64,000 nucleotides of DNA, taken from the NCBI RefSeq assembly GCF_002211285.1, contig NZ_LOKX01000004.1:1-64000 (forward strand). Reading direction: 5' to 3'. Positions 49,934 through 58,157 of the stretch are shown here, piece by piece. Within the stretch, counting starts at the first letter, position 1. Every line of letters starts with the position of its first letter. A model generated the notes under the pieces. It was given only the letters and a program-made list of their open reading frames with translations, made no database searches and was not told the origin of the DNA. The position numbers and the translations under genes are program-made. The DNA is from Rhizobium sp. R635 (GTDB taxonomy: Bacteria > Pseudomonadota > Alphaproteobacteria > Rhizobiales > Rhizobiaceae).

Positions 49934-51025
49934 ATGATGTCGAAAGCGGCAGAGATCGATATAGTATCCGTTTCGAAGGTCTACGGGGCGACGACGGCGG
50001 TCCATGGGATCAGCTTGAAGATTCCGGCCGGCTCCTATTGCTGCTTCCTCGGTCCCTCCGGCTGCGGCAAGACCTCGACGCTGCGCATGATCGCCGGCCA
50101 TGAGAGCATCTCCTCGGGCGATATCCGCCTCGGCAACGTGGTCGTTACAGACTATCCGCCGGCCAAGCGCGGCACGGCGATGATGTTCCAGTCCTATGCG
50201 CTGTTCCCGCATCTCGACCTGATCGACAACGTCGCCTTCAGCCTGAAGATGAAAGGCGTCGACAAGGCGGAGCGGCGGGCCAAGGCGCTTGAAATGCTGA
50301 AGCTGATGCAGATGGATGCCTATGCCAACAGGCGCCCGGCCCAGCTTTCCGGCGGTCAGCAGCAGCGCGTGGCGCTGGCGCGCGCCTTGATCACCGATCC
50401 CGAGGCACTGCTGCTCGACGAGCCGCTGTCGGCGCTCGACCCGTTCCTGAAGATCCGCATGCGCGCCGAATTGAAGAAGCTTCAGAAGTCGCTCGGCATC
50501 ACCTTCGTCCACGTCACCCACAGCCAGGAAGAGGCGATGGCGCTCGCCGACGTCATGGTCATCATGAATGACGGCCGGATCGAGCAGGCGGCCGCCCCGC
50601 GCGAGGTTTTCGAGAAGCCGGCAACCGCCTTCGTCGCGCGCTTCATGGGCGACCATAACGTGCTCTCCGGCCGGGTGACATCAAGCGAGAACGGCGTGAT
50701 CGTCATGACCGTGCCCGAAGGCCAGAGCTTTTCCGTGCGCGGGACGGGCAGGGAGGTCGGCGAGCCCGTCGATATCGGCATCCGCACCGATCGCGTGCGC
50801 CTGCAGGTGGCGACCGAATGGACGCTTGGCTTCAACGGCATCGTCTCCAACGTCGAATATCGCGGCTCCTCCGTGAAGATCACCGTTTTCGGCGCCGGCA
50901 GCGACGACTTCACCGTCATTGATGATGACGGCGATTATTTCGCCCGGCCGGTCGCCGTCGGCGACGCCGTCTCGCTCAGCTGGGCGCTCGAGGATGCGGT
51001 GCTTCTCGGCCGCGCCTCCGCATGA
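49934..51025 (+). CDS. ABC transporter ATP-binding protein, spermidine/putrescine (PotA) type
   Basis: 363 residues from the ATG at 49934 (MMSKAAEIDIVSVSKVYG), preceded by AGGGGAAGG. The nucleotide-binding domain has Walker A GPSGCGKTS near residue 42, the signature LSGGQQQRVALARAL near residue 139, Walker B ALLLDEPLSALDP and the switch histidine in VTHSQEEAMALAD. A C-terminal TOBE domain follows (VLSGRVTSSENG onward). It energises uptake through the two permeases encoded downstream. First gene of a six-gene unit. Confidence 0.95.
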   Translation: MMSKAAEIDIVSVSKVYGATTAVHGISLKIPAGSYCCFLGPSGCGKTSTLRMIAGHESISSGDIRLGNVVVTDYPPAKRGTAMMFQSYALFPHLDLIDNVAFSLKMKGVDKAERRAKALEMLKLMQMDAYANRRPAQLSGGQQQRVALARALITDPEALLLDEPLSALDPFLKIRMRAELKKLQKSLGITFVHVTHSQEEAMALADVMVIMNDGRIEQAAAPREVFEKPATAFVARFMGDHNVLSGRVTSSENGVIVMTVPEGQSFSVRGTGREVGEPVDIGIRTDRVRLQVATEWTLGFNGIVSNVEYRGSSVKITVFGAGSDDFTVIDDDGDYFARPVAVGDAVSLSWALEDAVLLGRASA

Positions 51026-51070
51026 ACCACCAAGACCATGAACTTCCACATCAAGAAAAGGGGAACTGAC

Positions 51071-52366
51071 ATGACTGAGATAACATCGACCAAGGCGGAG
51101 AAGGGTCTTTCCCGCCGCGCGCTCCTGAAGACGGGTGCCGCCGCCGTCGGCGCCATTGCCGGCTCCGGCGCCATCACCGGCTTTCCCACCATCTGGGCGC
51201 AGACGAACATCACGCTTCGCCAGTTCGGCACCGGCGTTTCCAACATCAACGCCATCGCCGAGAAGTGCAAAGCCGATCTCGGCATCACGCTGGAGATGAC
51301 GGCGACCGATTCCGACGCGGCCGCCCAGCGCGCCGTCACCCAGCCCGACAGCTATGATATCGCCGACATCGAATACTGGATCGCCAAGAAGGTGTTTCCG
51401 ACAGGCGTATTGCAGCCGATGGACGTCAAGAAGCTGAAATATTACGACAAGATCGTGCCGCTGTTCATCGACGGCAAGATGAAGCCGGAGAGCGTCATCG
51501 CCCAGGGCACCGCGCCGCACACGGTCGGCTTCGTCGAGGCGCAGGACGCCAAGAAATTCGCCAAGGAACCGACGCAGTGGATGACGATGGTTCCCACGAT
51601 CTACAATGCCGATACGCTCGGCATCCGCCCGGATCTCGTCGGCCGCGACATTACGAGCTGGGCCGACATCATGGACCCGAAGTTCAAGGGCAAGACCTCG
51701 ATCCTCAACATCCCGTCGATCGGCATCATGGATGCGGCGATGATCATGGAAGCCATGGGCAACATCAAATATGCCGACAAGGGCAACATGACCAAGGAAG
51801 AGATCGACAAGACGATCGAATTCCTGATCAAGGCCAAGGGCGACGGCCAGTTCCGCGCCTTCTGGAAGAGCTTCGATGAGTCGGTCAACCTGATGGCGTC
51901 GGGCGAAGTCGTCATCCAGTCGATGTGGTCGCCCGCCGTTGCCGCCGTCCGCTCCAAGGGCATCGCCTGCAAGTACCAGCCGCTCAAGGAAGGCTACCGC
52001 GCATGGGGCGGCGGCCTCGGCCTTGCCTCGCACCTCAAGGGCGCTCAGCTCGATGCGGCCTATGAATACATCAACTGGTACACGTCAGGCTGGGTCGGCG
52101 GCTACCTCAACCGCCAGGGCTACTATTCCGCCTGCATGGAGACCGCCAAGGGTTTCATGACCGCAGACGAATGGGGCTACTGGATCGAGGGCAAGCCGGC
52201 GCAGGGCGATATCCTCTCTCCGGAAGGCAAGGTCATGGAAAAGGCCGGCGCCGTGCGCGACGGCGGCTCCTTCGAAGCCCGCATGGGCGCGGTCGCCTGC
52301 TGGAACTCAGTCATGGACGAGGACCGCTACATGGTCCGCCGCTGGAACGAGTTCATCGCGGCGTAA
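51071..52366 (+). CDS. ABC transporter substrate-binding protein, PotD-like
   Basis: 431 residues from the ATG at 51071, with AAAAGGGGAAC upstream. The N terminus is a twin-arginine-type signal (LSRRALLKTGAAAVGAIAGSGAITGFP). The mature protein is a two-lobed extracellular solute-binding protein of the spermidine/putrescine class (SYDIADIEYWIAKKVFPTGVLQPMDVKKL; AWGGGLGLASHLKGAQLDAAYEYINWYTSGWVGGYLNRQGYYSA). The ligand could be a polyamine or another small nitrogen compound; the binding residues cannot be read with certainty. An inverted-repeat block follows before the permeases. Confidence 0.93.
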   Translation: MTEITSTKAEKGLSRRALLKTGAAAVGAIAGSGAITGFPTIWAQTNITLRQFGTGVSNINAIAEKCKADLGITLEMTATDSDAAAQRAVTQPDSYDIADIEYWIAKKVFPTGVLQPMDVKKLKYYDKIVPLFIDGKMKPESVIAQGTAPHTVGFVEAQDAKKFAKEPTQWMTMVPTIYNADTLGIRPDLVGRDITSWADIMDPKFKGKTSILNIPSIGIMDAAMIMEAMGNIKYADKGNMTKEEIDKTIEFLIKAKGDGQFRAFWKSFDESVNLMASGEVVIQSMWSPAVAAVRSKGIACKYQPLKEGYRAWGGGLGLASHLKGAQLDAAYEYINWYTSGWVGGYLNRQGYYSACMETAKGFMTADEWGYWIEGKPAQGDILSPEGKVMEKAGAVRDGGSFEARMGAVACWNSVMDEDRYMVRRWNEFIAA

Positions 52367-52380
52367 GCGCTTGCCGCTTT

Positions 52381-52470
52381 CCCCTCCCCAACCCTCCCCA
52401 CAAGGGGGAGGGAGTCCGGAGGCGATGCGGCACAAAACTCCCTCCCCCTTGTGGGGAGGGTTGGGAAGGG
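52381..52470. repeat. Long inverted repeat inside the ABC operon
   Basis: 52381-52415 and 52437-52470 are inverted repeats of about 34 bp with one or two mismatches (CTCCCCAACCCTCCCCACAA with its complement). It would form a very stable stem in the mRNA between the binding-protein gene and the permease genes. Together with the RIME-type block after it, it fills the 296-bp gap. Confidence 0.75.
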
Positions 52471-52519
52471 TCTTTTGAGCCTTCCCTATCTGAAAGCAAG
52501 GTCGCGGTGGCCGAGGCGC

Positions 52520-52622
52520 TGCCGCGAATCTCTTCTCCCCAGCGGGGGTCCGAAGGACGGGTCGAGACCAGTGGCTCGACCCAGGCAAAGGTGCCGGCAG
52601 GCGGATGAGGGGGCGGCAGGCA
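52520..52622. repeat. RIME-type mosaic repeat inside the ABC operon
   Basis: Shares CTTCTCCCCAGCGGGGGTCC and AAGGTGCCGGCAGGCGGATG with the elements at 10663-10802 and 23905-24118. A central GGTCGAG...CTCGACC hairpin is present. Confidence 0.7.
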
Positions 52623-52662
52623 CCTTCGTTCCGTTTGATGTAATCAGAACGGAGAACCGGAT

Positions 52663-53577
52663 ATGGCGACCATTGCGGCGGAAACAGAGGAGGACGGCCA
52701 GGGCGTGCGCGGCAGGCGTGGACTGAGGCTTTCCCCATCCGCCATCTCCTACCTCCAGGCGACGCCGCTGATCGCCATCCTGGGTTTCTTCTTCCTGCTG
52801 CCGATCGCGATGATATCAGTCGTCAGCTTCTGGGATTACGACTTCGCCGGCCTCTATCCCGATTTCCTCACCATGAACTACACCGATACGCTCGGTTCGT
52901 GGGTGACGTGGAAGACCTATCTCAACACGCTGAAATTCACCGCCATCGTCTGGGGGCTCACGCTCGTCATCGGTTTCTGGGTCGCCTATTTCCTGGCTTT
53001 CCATATCCGCAAGACCTCGACGCAGATGATCCTCTTTCTCGTCTGCACCGTGCCGTTCATGACGTCGAACATCATCCGTATGATCTCGTGGATCCCGGTG
53101 CTCGGGCGCAACGGCCTCGTCAATTCGACGCTAATCGAGATGGGCGTGATCCCGCAGCCGATCGAATGGCTGCTCTATTCCGATTTCGCCGTCGTGCTCG
53201 CCATGGTGCATCTCTATACGCTGTTCATGGTGACGCCGATCTTCAACACGCTGATGCGCATCGACCGCTCGCTGTTCGAGGCGGCGCGCGATGCCGGCGC
53301 TTCCGGCTGGCAGGTGCTGTGGAACGTCGTCATTCCGCTCGCCAAACCCGGCATGGCGATCGGCACGATCTTCGTCGTCACACTCGTGATGGCCGATTTC
53401 TCCACCGTGCAGGTGATGTCCGGCGGCCAGAGCGCCTCGGTGGCGCTGATGATGAAGAACCAGATGTCGCTGCTGCAATATCCGGCGGCCGCCGCCAATG
53501 CCGTGGTGCTGCTTGCGGTGGTTCTGCTGATGGTCGCCGCCATCCTGCGCGTCGTCGACATCCGCAAGGAGCTTTGA
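52663..53577 (+). CDS. ABC transporter permease 1 (PotB-like)
   Basis: 304 residues with six membrane helices after a short cytoplasmic N terminus. The EAA loop that docks on the ATPase is EAARDAGASGWQVLWNVVIPLAKPGM near residues 205-230. The first helix region is AISYLQATPLIAILGFFFLLPIAMISVVSFWDYDF, typical of PotB-type subunits. It pairs with the second permease, which starts 1 bp after its stop. The spacing from the binding-protein gene (296 bp of repeats) is unusual for an ABC operon. Confidence 0.94.
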   Translation: MATIAAETEEDGQGVRGRRGLRLSPSAISYLQATPLIAILGFFFLLPIAMISVVSFWDYDFAGLYPDFLTMNYTDTLGSWVTWKTYLNTLKFTAIVWGLTLVIGFWVAYFLAFHIRKTSTQMILFLVCTVPFMTSNIIRMISWIPVLGRNGLVNSTLIEMGVIPQPIEWLLYSDFAVVLAMVHLYTLFMVTPIFNTLMRIDRSLFEAARDAGASGWQVLWNVVIPLAKPGMAIGTIFVVTLVMADFSTVQVMSGGQSASVALMMKNQMSLLQYPAAAANAVVLLAVVLLMVAAILRVVDIRKEL

Positions 53578-53578
53578 G

Positions 53579-54400
53579 ATGAACCACGAAAAACGCGGCC
53601 TCGAATTCTATCTGCTGGTGATCTTCTTCATCGTCTTCGTGCTCTTCCTCTACGGCCCGCTCTCGGCGATCCTGATCCTCTCCTTCCAGGGACCGGACGG
53701 CGGCCTGACCTTTCCGATGAACGGCGTTTCCACGCACTGGTTCTTCAACCTGTTCGAGAAGCAGGCGGTCGGCGATTTCGGCGCCTCGTTCCGTCGCTCC
53801 TTCACCCTCGGGCTGATGGTGATGGTGGTGACCGTCGTCGTGTCGCTGCTTGCCGGCCTTGCCTTCCGCCGCCGTTTCCGTGGCTCGACGGTGCTGTTCT
53901 ACGCCACCGTCGCAAGCCTTGTCGTGCCGTCGATCATCGTCTCGCTCGGCATCGGCGTCGTCTTCCAGGAGGGAGGGTTGAAGCCCGCCTGGTATTCCTC
54001 GGCCTTCGGGGCGCATCTGACCTGGACGCTGCCTTTCGGGGTGCTGATCATGTTTGCCGTCTTCAACCGTTTTTCGCCGGCCTATGAAGAAGCGGCGCGC
54101 GATCTCGGCGCCACGTCCTGGCAGACGTTCCGCCATGTCGTGCTGCCGATGATCGCGCCGAGCCTGATCGGCGTCGGCCTGTTCGGCTTCACGCTCTCCT
54201 ATGACGAATTCGCCCGCACGTTGATGACCTCAGGCACTTACAATACGCTGCCGCTCGAAATCTACGGCATGACCACCAACGTCACGACGCCGGTGCTCTA
54301 TGCCCTCGGCACCGTGACGACACTGTTTTCCTTCACCATCATTCTCATCGCGCTCGGCATCATGACCATGCTCAGCCGGAGACAGGCAAAGACAGGCTGA
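53579..54400 (+). CDS. ABC transporter permease 2 (PotC-like)
   Basis: 273 residues with six membrane helices. The first helix is LEFYLLVIFFIVFVLFLYGPLSAILILSF; the EAA loop is EAARDLGATSWQTFRHVVLPMIAPSL near residues 165-190. It forms the channel with permease 1, whose gene ends 1 bp before it. The racemase gene begins 1 bp after its stop, so enzymes and transporter are tightly cotranscribed. Confidence 0.94.
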   Translation: MNHEKRGLEFYLLVIFFIVFVLFLYGPLSAILILSFQGPDGGLTFPMNGVSTHWFFNLFEKQAVGDFGASFRRSFTLGLMVMVVTVVVSLLAGLAFRRRFRGSTVLFYATVASLVVPSIIVSLGIGVVFQEGGLKPAWYSSAFGAHLTWTLPFGVLIMFAVFNRFSPAYEEAARDLGATSWQTFRHVVLPMIAPSLIGVGLFGFTLSYDEFARTLMTSGTYNTLPLEIYGMTTNVTTPVLYALGTVTTLFSFTIILIALGIMTMLSRRQAKTG

Positions 54401-54401
54401 C

Positions 54402-55145
54402 ATGCGCATCCTCATCGTCAATCCGAACACCACGGCCTCCATGACCGAGAAGGCCGCGATCGCCGCGCGCGCAGTGGCCGCATCAGGCACGGAGATCATC
54501 GCCGCCACTTCGCGCATGGGGCCTGTCTCCATCGAGGGGCATTACGATGGCGCGCTGGCGATCCCCGGCCTGCTTTCCGAGCTCAGGGAGCGGCAGGGCG
54601 AGGGCTATGACGCAGCCGTCATCGCCTGCTTCGACGATACCGGGCTCGAAGCGGCGCGCAGCTTCGCCGATGTGCCGATCCTCGGGCTTTGCGAATCCGC
54701 TGTCGTCACCGCGGGCTTTCTGGCGCAGCGCTTCACCGTGGTGACCACGCTGGAGCGGTCACGGGTGCTGATCGACAATCTGGTGCGCCGCTACGGCATG
54801 GGCGAGCGCGCCAAGGTGCGCGCCTCCGACATTCCGGTGCTGGAGCTCGAAGATGCGGCCTCGGGCGCGATCGGCAAGCTTCGGGCCGAGATCGAGCGGG
54901 CGCTTGCGAAAGACGGCGCCGAGGCGATCGTGCTCGGCTGCGCCGGCATGACGGATCTCGCAAGGGAGTTGCAGGAAATCTACGGCGTGCCTGTCGTCGA
55001 TGGTGTCGCGGCCGCCGTCAAGCAGGCCGAGGCGCTGGTGTCGCTCGGGCTTTCCACCAGCAAACGCGGCTCCTATGCTTCGCCGCTGCCGAAAGTTTTC
55101 ACCGGGGCGATGAGCGCCTTCGCACCGGCGCGGCCGGCCGGCTGA
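54402..55145 (+). CDS. Asp/Glu/hydantoin racemase-family protein
   Basis: 247 residues. The start MRILIVNPNTTASMTEKA is the hallmark of hydantoin and allantoin racemases. The two catalytic cysteines are present: ACFDDTGLEAAR near residue 76 and LGCAGMTDLARE near residue 183. The enzyme would interconvert the stereoisomers of a 5-substituted hydantoin or allantoin-like compound. Encoded 1 bp after permease 2, it probably acts on the imported compound. I see no hydantoinase gene in the window, so the pathway is incomplete here. Confidence 0.88.
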   Translation: MRILIVNPNTTASMTEKAAIAARAVAASGTEIIAATSRMGPVSIEGHYDGALAIPGLLSELRERQGEGYDAAVIACFDDTGLEAARSFADVPILGLCESAVVTAGFLAQRFTVVTTLERSRVLIDNLVRRYGMGERAKVRASDIPVLELEDAASGAIGKLRAEIERALAKDGAEAIVLGCAGMTDLARELQEIYGVPVVDGVAAAVKQAEALVSLGLSTSKRGSYASPLPKVFTGAMSAFAPARPAG

Positions 55146-55148
55146 GCC

Positions 55149-55760
55149 ATGGCCGTTTCCTTCGATTTCACGCAGCTCGGCGAGCGCGAACGCTACAAGC
55201 TGATGATCGGCACGATCATTCCGCGGCCGATCGCGCTGGTGACGACGGTCGACGAGCACGGGCGGATCAACGCCGCGCCCTTCAGCTTCTTCAATTGCCT
55301 CTCTGCCGATCCGCCGATCCTGGCGATCGGTGTCGAGAACAATGCCGATATGTCGTTCAAGGACACCGGCCACAATATCCGCATGACCGAGGTCTTCACG
55401 GTCAACATCGTCTCCTTCGCCATCGCCGAGGCCATGCATGTCTGCGGCGCCAAATATCCGCGCGGGGTCGATGAGCTGAAGGAGGCAGGATTGACGGCGA
55501 TGCCGGGTGAGAAGGTGGCCTCTCCCTTCATCGCGGAGGCGCCGGCCGCCTTCGAATGCAGGCGGCATGTAACGCTGGAGCTCGGCCGCTCGCGGCAGAT
55601 CATCATGGGCGAGATCGTCTATGCGCATTACCGCGACGGCGTCGTCGATCCCGAGAGACTGCATGTCGATCCGGCTGCCATCGACGCCATCGCAAGGCTC
55701 GGCGGCGATACCTGCGCCACCATTCGCGACCGTTTCGAGATGCTCACGCCGAGGCTCTGA
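55149..55760 (+). CDS. Flavin reductase-like domain protein
   Basis: 203 residues, starting 3 bp after the racemase stop. It is a flavin-reductase-like FMN-binding split barrel: YKLMIGTIIPRPIALVTTVDEHGRINAAPFSFFNCLSADPPILAIGVE, then TEVFTVNIVSFAIAEAMHVCG and a late LGRSRQIIMGEIVYAHY. Members bind FMN and reduce it for a partner oxygenase or act alone. It is the last gene of the ABC-racemase unit. Its partner and substrate are unknown. Confidence 0.88.
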   Translation: MAVSFDFTQLGERERYKLMIGTIIPRPIALVTTVDEHGRINAAPFSFFNCLSADPPILAIGVENNADMSFKDTGHNIRMTEVFTVNIVSFAIAEAMHVCGAKYPRGVDELKEAGLTAMPGEKVASPFIAEAPAAFECRRHVTLELGRSRQIIMGEIVYAHYRDGVVDPERLHVDPAAIDAIARLGGDTCATIRDRFEMLTPRL

Positions 55761-55764
55761 TGTT

Positions 55765-56035
55765 AGAGCCTTTCCGGGTTAGATTGCAGCATTCTGCCGG
55801 AGCAGGTTTTCGTCAGGGCAAAGGCGATTGGCGAAGGGCATACCTCCTGGTACGTCCGAGCCAATCGCCTTTGATCCTGGCGGAAAGATGCCCGGCCCTT
55901 CGGGTTGGCTGAAACGGGCCGCCTAATCGACCGGCCGGCTTGGCCGTAGACCTGGGCTACGACGCGCGCCGGCCGGTCGACCATCCGACTCCGTTTGAGC
56001 CAACAGAATGCTGCAATCTAACCCGGAAAGGCTCT
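55765..56035. repeat. 271-bp element with perfect 32-bp terminal inverted repeats
   Basis: The ends 55765-55796 and 56004-56035 are perfect 32-bp inverted repeats beginning AGAGCCTTTCCGGG. Inside are two more hairpins: CAAAGGCGATTGGC with its complement around 55818-55872, and CGACCGGCCGGC with GCCGGCCGGTCG around 55928-55980. No open frame is credible and no clear target-site duplication flanks it. It starts 4 bp after the flavin-reductase stop. It could be a MITE-like element or a large structured RNA at the operon end. Confidence 0.8.
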
Positions 56036-56120
56036 GGGGGCAGATCCAAGTTTTTGCTTTACTTTTTCGCCTCCTACGAGAATGGTCTGCGGCGGATCAA
56101 TGCGGCAGAGGAGGCTTTCC

Positions 56121-56615
56121 ATGACCATAGAGAACGATCTCAGCCGGATCGCGGAGCAGGAAGAGGCGCTGAGCTTCGACGCCTTCGATCTCACGACGGC
56201 ATGGCAGCTCGGCAAGCTTTTGCAGGAGCTAGGCACCGAGCGCGGTCTCGGCATCGCGATCGACGTGACCTTGCATTCGATGCCGGTTTTCTATGCGGCG
56301 CTCCCGGGTGTGACGCCCGACAATGTCAACTGGGTCCGCCGCAAGCGCAACATGGTGCTGCGCTATTTCCGCAGTAGCTATGCTTCCGGCCTGAAGCTCC
56401 GGAAGGACGGCAAGACGATCGAAGACAACGGGCTTTCCGGTGACGATTATGCCCCGCATGGCGGCAGTTTCCCGATCAACGTCAGGGGCACGGGCTGCAT
56501 CGGTGCGGTCACGGTCTCCGGTCTGCCGCAGCGCGATGACCACAATCTCGTCGTCGAGGCTCTGGCGCTGATGCTGGCGAAGGATCTGGACACGCTGCGG
56601 CTCGCCTCGTTTTGA
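56121..56615 (+). CDS. UPF0303 (HbpS-like) protein
   Basis: 164 residues from the ATG at 56121 (MTIENDLSRIAEQEEALSF), with GGAGG just upstream. The family pattern is clear: FDAFDLTTAWQLGKLLQELGTERGLGIAIDV, VNWVRRKRNMVLRYFRSSYASGL, and the glycine-rich end PHGGSFPINVRGTGCIGAVTVSGLPQRDDHNLVVEAL. UPF0303 proteins share the GlcG/HbpS fold, some of which bind heme; no activity is proven for this branch. It stands alone. Confidence 0.9.
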   Translation: MTIENDLSRIAEQEEALSFDAFDLTTAWQLGKLLQELGTERGLGIAIDVTLHSMPVFYAALPGVTPDNVNWVRRKRNMVLRYFRSSYASGLKLRKDGKTIEDNGLSGDDYAPHGGSFPINVRGTGCIGAVTVSGLPQRDDHNLVVEALALMLAKDLDTLRLASF

Positions 56616-56748
56616 TCTGGTGGTTTCTGCCCCAATTTTGACAGAAAAAAGCCACGAAAACTGCAAAATCGTGGCTTCCCTCCGGTGACGTGCGCTTGTC
56701 CCGCGGTTAAGGTGCGGCACTGCCCTCCTTAACCTCACCCGGGACACC

Positions 56749-57372
56749 ATGATCCGCCTGTTCCTCGCGCTTTCCGCCACCATCGGTTTTGGTCTTTTTC
56801 TCGTCTCCTGCAACACGCTTTCCAAGGAGGAATGCGTCGCCGCCGATTGGCGGGTGATCGGCGAGAGTGACGGCGCGGCGGGCTATGAGCCGCAGCAGCG
56901 CTTCGCGGCGCATGCGAAATCCTGCGAGCGGGTGAAGATCGTCCCCGACCAGACGATCTGGTTCCAGGGATATCAGACGGGCCTCGTGCGCTATTGCACG
57001 CCGCTCAGCGGACTTGCCCGCGGCCAAGCGGGCAGCGGCTATGCCAATGTCTGCCCGCCGGAAACGGCACCGGGCTTCCTGCGCGGCTTCAACCTCGGAG
57101 CCAAGCAGTATGGCCTGCAGCAACGCCTCACCTCGATGCAGAACGACTACAGCTCCAAGGAAATCAGCATCGACGAGCTTTCCGACAAGCTGAGAGACGC
57201 CAAGGACGAGGAGAGATCCGAACTGCGCCGGCGGATCGAGGATCTGGAAGACGACATGCACGACATTCGCCGCGACCAGCGCGACGTGCAGGACGATCTC
57301 GACCGCGTCAACGAGGATGTCGAGTGGTTCCAGCGGAATCCGAACGTCGCATTGCCTGCGCCGGGTTATTGA
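56749..57372 (+). CDS. DUF2799 lipoprotein, tandem copy A
   Basis: 207 residues. A lipoprotein signal with lipobox VSC (cysteine at residue 21; MIRLFLALSATIGFGLFLVSCNTLS). The DUF2799 core follows: EECVAADWRVIGESDGAAGYEPQQRFAAHAKSC and IWFQGYQTGLVRYCTPLSGLARGQAGSGYANVCP, with paired cysteines. Residues about 125-190 form a long charged coiled coil. A diverged second copy follows 151 bp downstream. The protein is expected to be lipid-anchored in the envelope; function unknown. Confidence 0.87.
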   Translation: MIRLFLALSATIGFGLFLVSCNTLSKEECVAADWRVIGESDGAAGYEPQQRFAAHAKSCERVKIVPDQTIWFQGYQTGLVRYCTPLSGLARGQAGSGYANVCPPETAPGFLRGFNLGAKQYGLQQRLTSMQNDYSSKEISIDELSDKLRDAKDEERSELRRRIEDLEDDMHDIRRDQRDVQDDLDRVNEDVEWFQRNPNVALPAPGY

Positions 57373-57523
57373 TCCGGCTTCGGAGCTTGCTATCGGTCTC
57401 GACTTGACCGGAGAGGCTGTTCCTTCGCGATAAAATAAAATCGCCAAAACTGACGTGCGTCCGTAGACGAACGGGTGTGGAACTGTTATTTCGTTCTTGT
57501 TTTGTTCTAAATTCGAGAGCGTT

Positions 57524-58114
57524 ATGCTGCGTTTGTTTTTCGTCCTTGCCGCCCTCGGCATCAGTCTGCTCCTGACCTCCTGCTACACGATCTCCAAGAA
57601 GGACTGCCTTGCCGGGGATTGGAAAGGGATAGGTTTCACCGACGGCTTCAACGGTTATCTGCCGCAAGCGCGGTTTGAAGGGCATATCAAGTCCTGCAAA
57701 CGAGTGAAGGTCGTCCCGGACATCACTCTTTGGAACCAAGGCTACAAGAAAGGCCTACTGCGCTATTGCACAGCGGAGAGCGGTCTCTGGCAAGGACAGC
57801 ACGGGCGCGGTTATAACGGTCTATGCCTACCCAACACTGAAGCAGAGTTCCTGCGCGGCCACGAGGTCGGCTATCGTCAGTATTCGCTCAAATCGAAGCT
57901 GGCGCAGCTTGAAGACGACTATGAAGAGAAGGAAGAAGAGCTTGAAGAGCTGCAGGAAAAGATGAAGAAAGATCCTGCGGAAGCAAGTTCTTATGCCAAT
58001 AGGGCGATTGTGCAAGACCTTGAACGGAAACTTCGCGATATACGCGACGAAGAGGATCGTGTGCGACGCGACCTCAATGATGCAGATATAGCGGTGCGTC
58101 TGTTCGAGAGCTAG
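57524..58114 (+). CDS. DUF2799 lipoprotein, tandem copy B
   Basis: 196 residues from the ATG at 57524 (MLRLFFVLAALGISLLLTSCYTIS, lipobox TSC). It aligns with copy A along its length: DCLAGDWKGIGFTDGFNGYLPQARFEGHIKSC, LWNQGYKKGLLRYCTAESGLWQGQHGRGYNGLC, and a coiled coil that is more acidic and lysine-rich (EEKEEELEELQEKMKK). The gene is noticeably richer in A+T than copy A, so the two have diverged for some time or came from different sources. It converges on the AGE gene with 43 bp between. Confidence 0.85.
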   Translation: MLRLFFVLAALGISLLLTSCYTISKKDCLAGDWKGIGFTDGFNGYLPQARFEGHIKSCKRVKVVPDITLWNQGYKKGLLRYCTAESGLWQGQHGRGYNGLCLPNTEAEFLRGHEVGYRQYSLKSKLAQLEDDYEEKEEELEELQEKMKKDPAEASSYANRAIVQDLERKLRDIRDEEDRVRRDLNDADIAVRLFES

Positions 58115-58157
58115 CTGTAAATGCAAAATACCGCACGGGGCTCGTGAGGCTTTCGCC

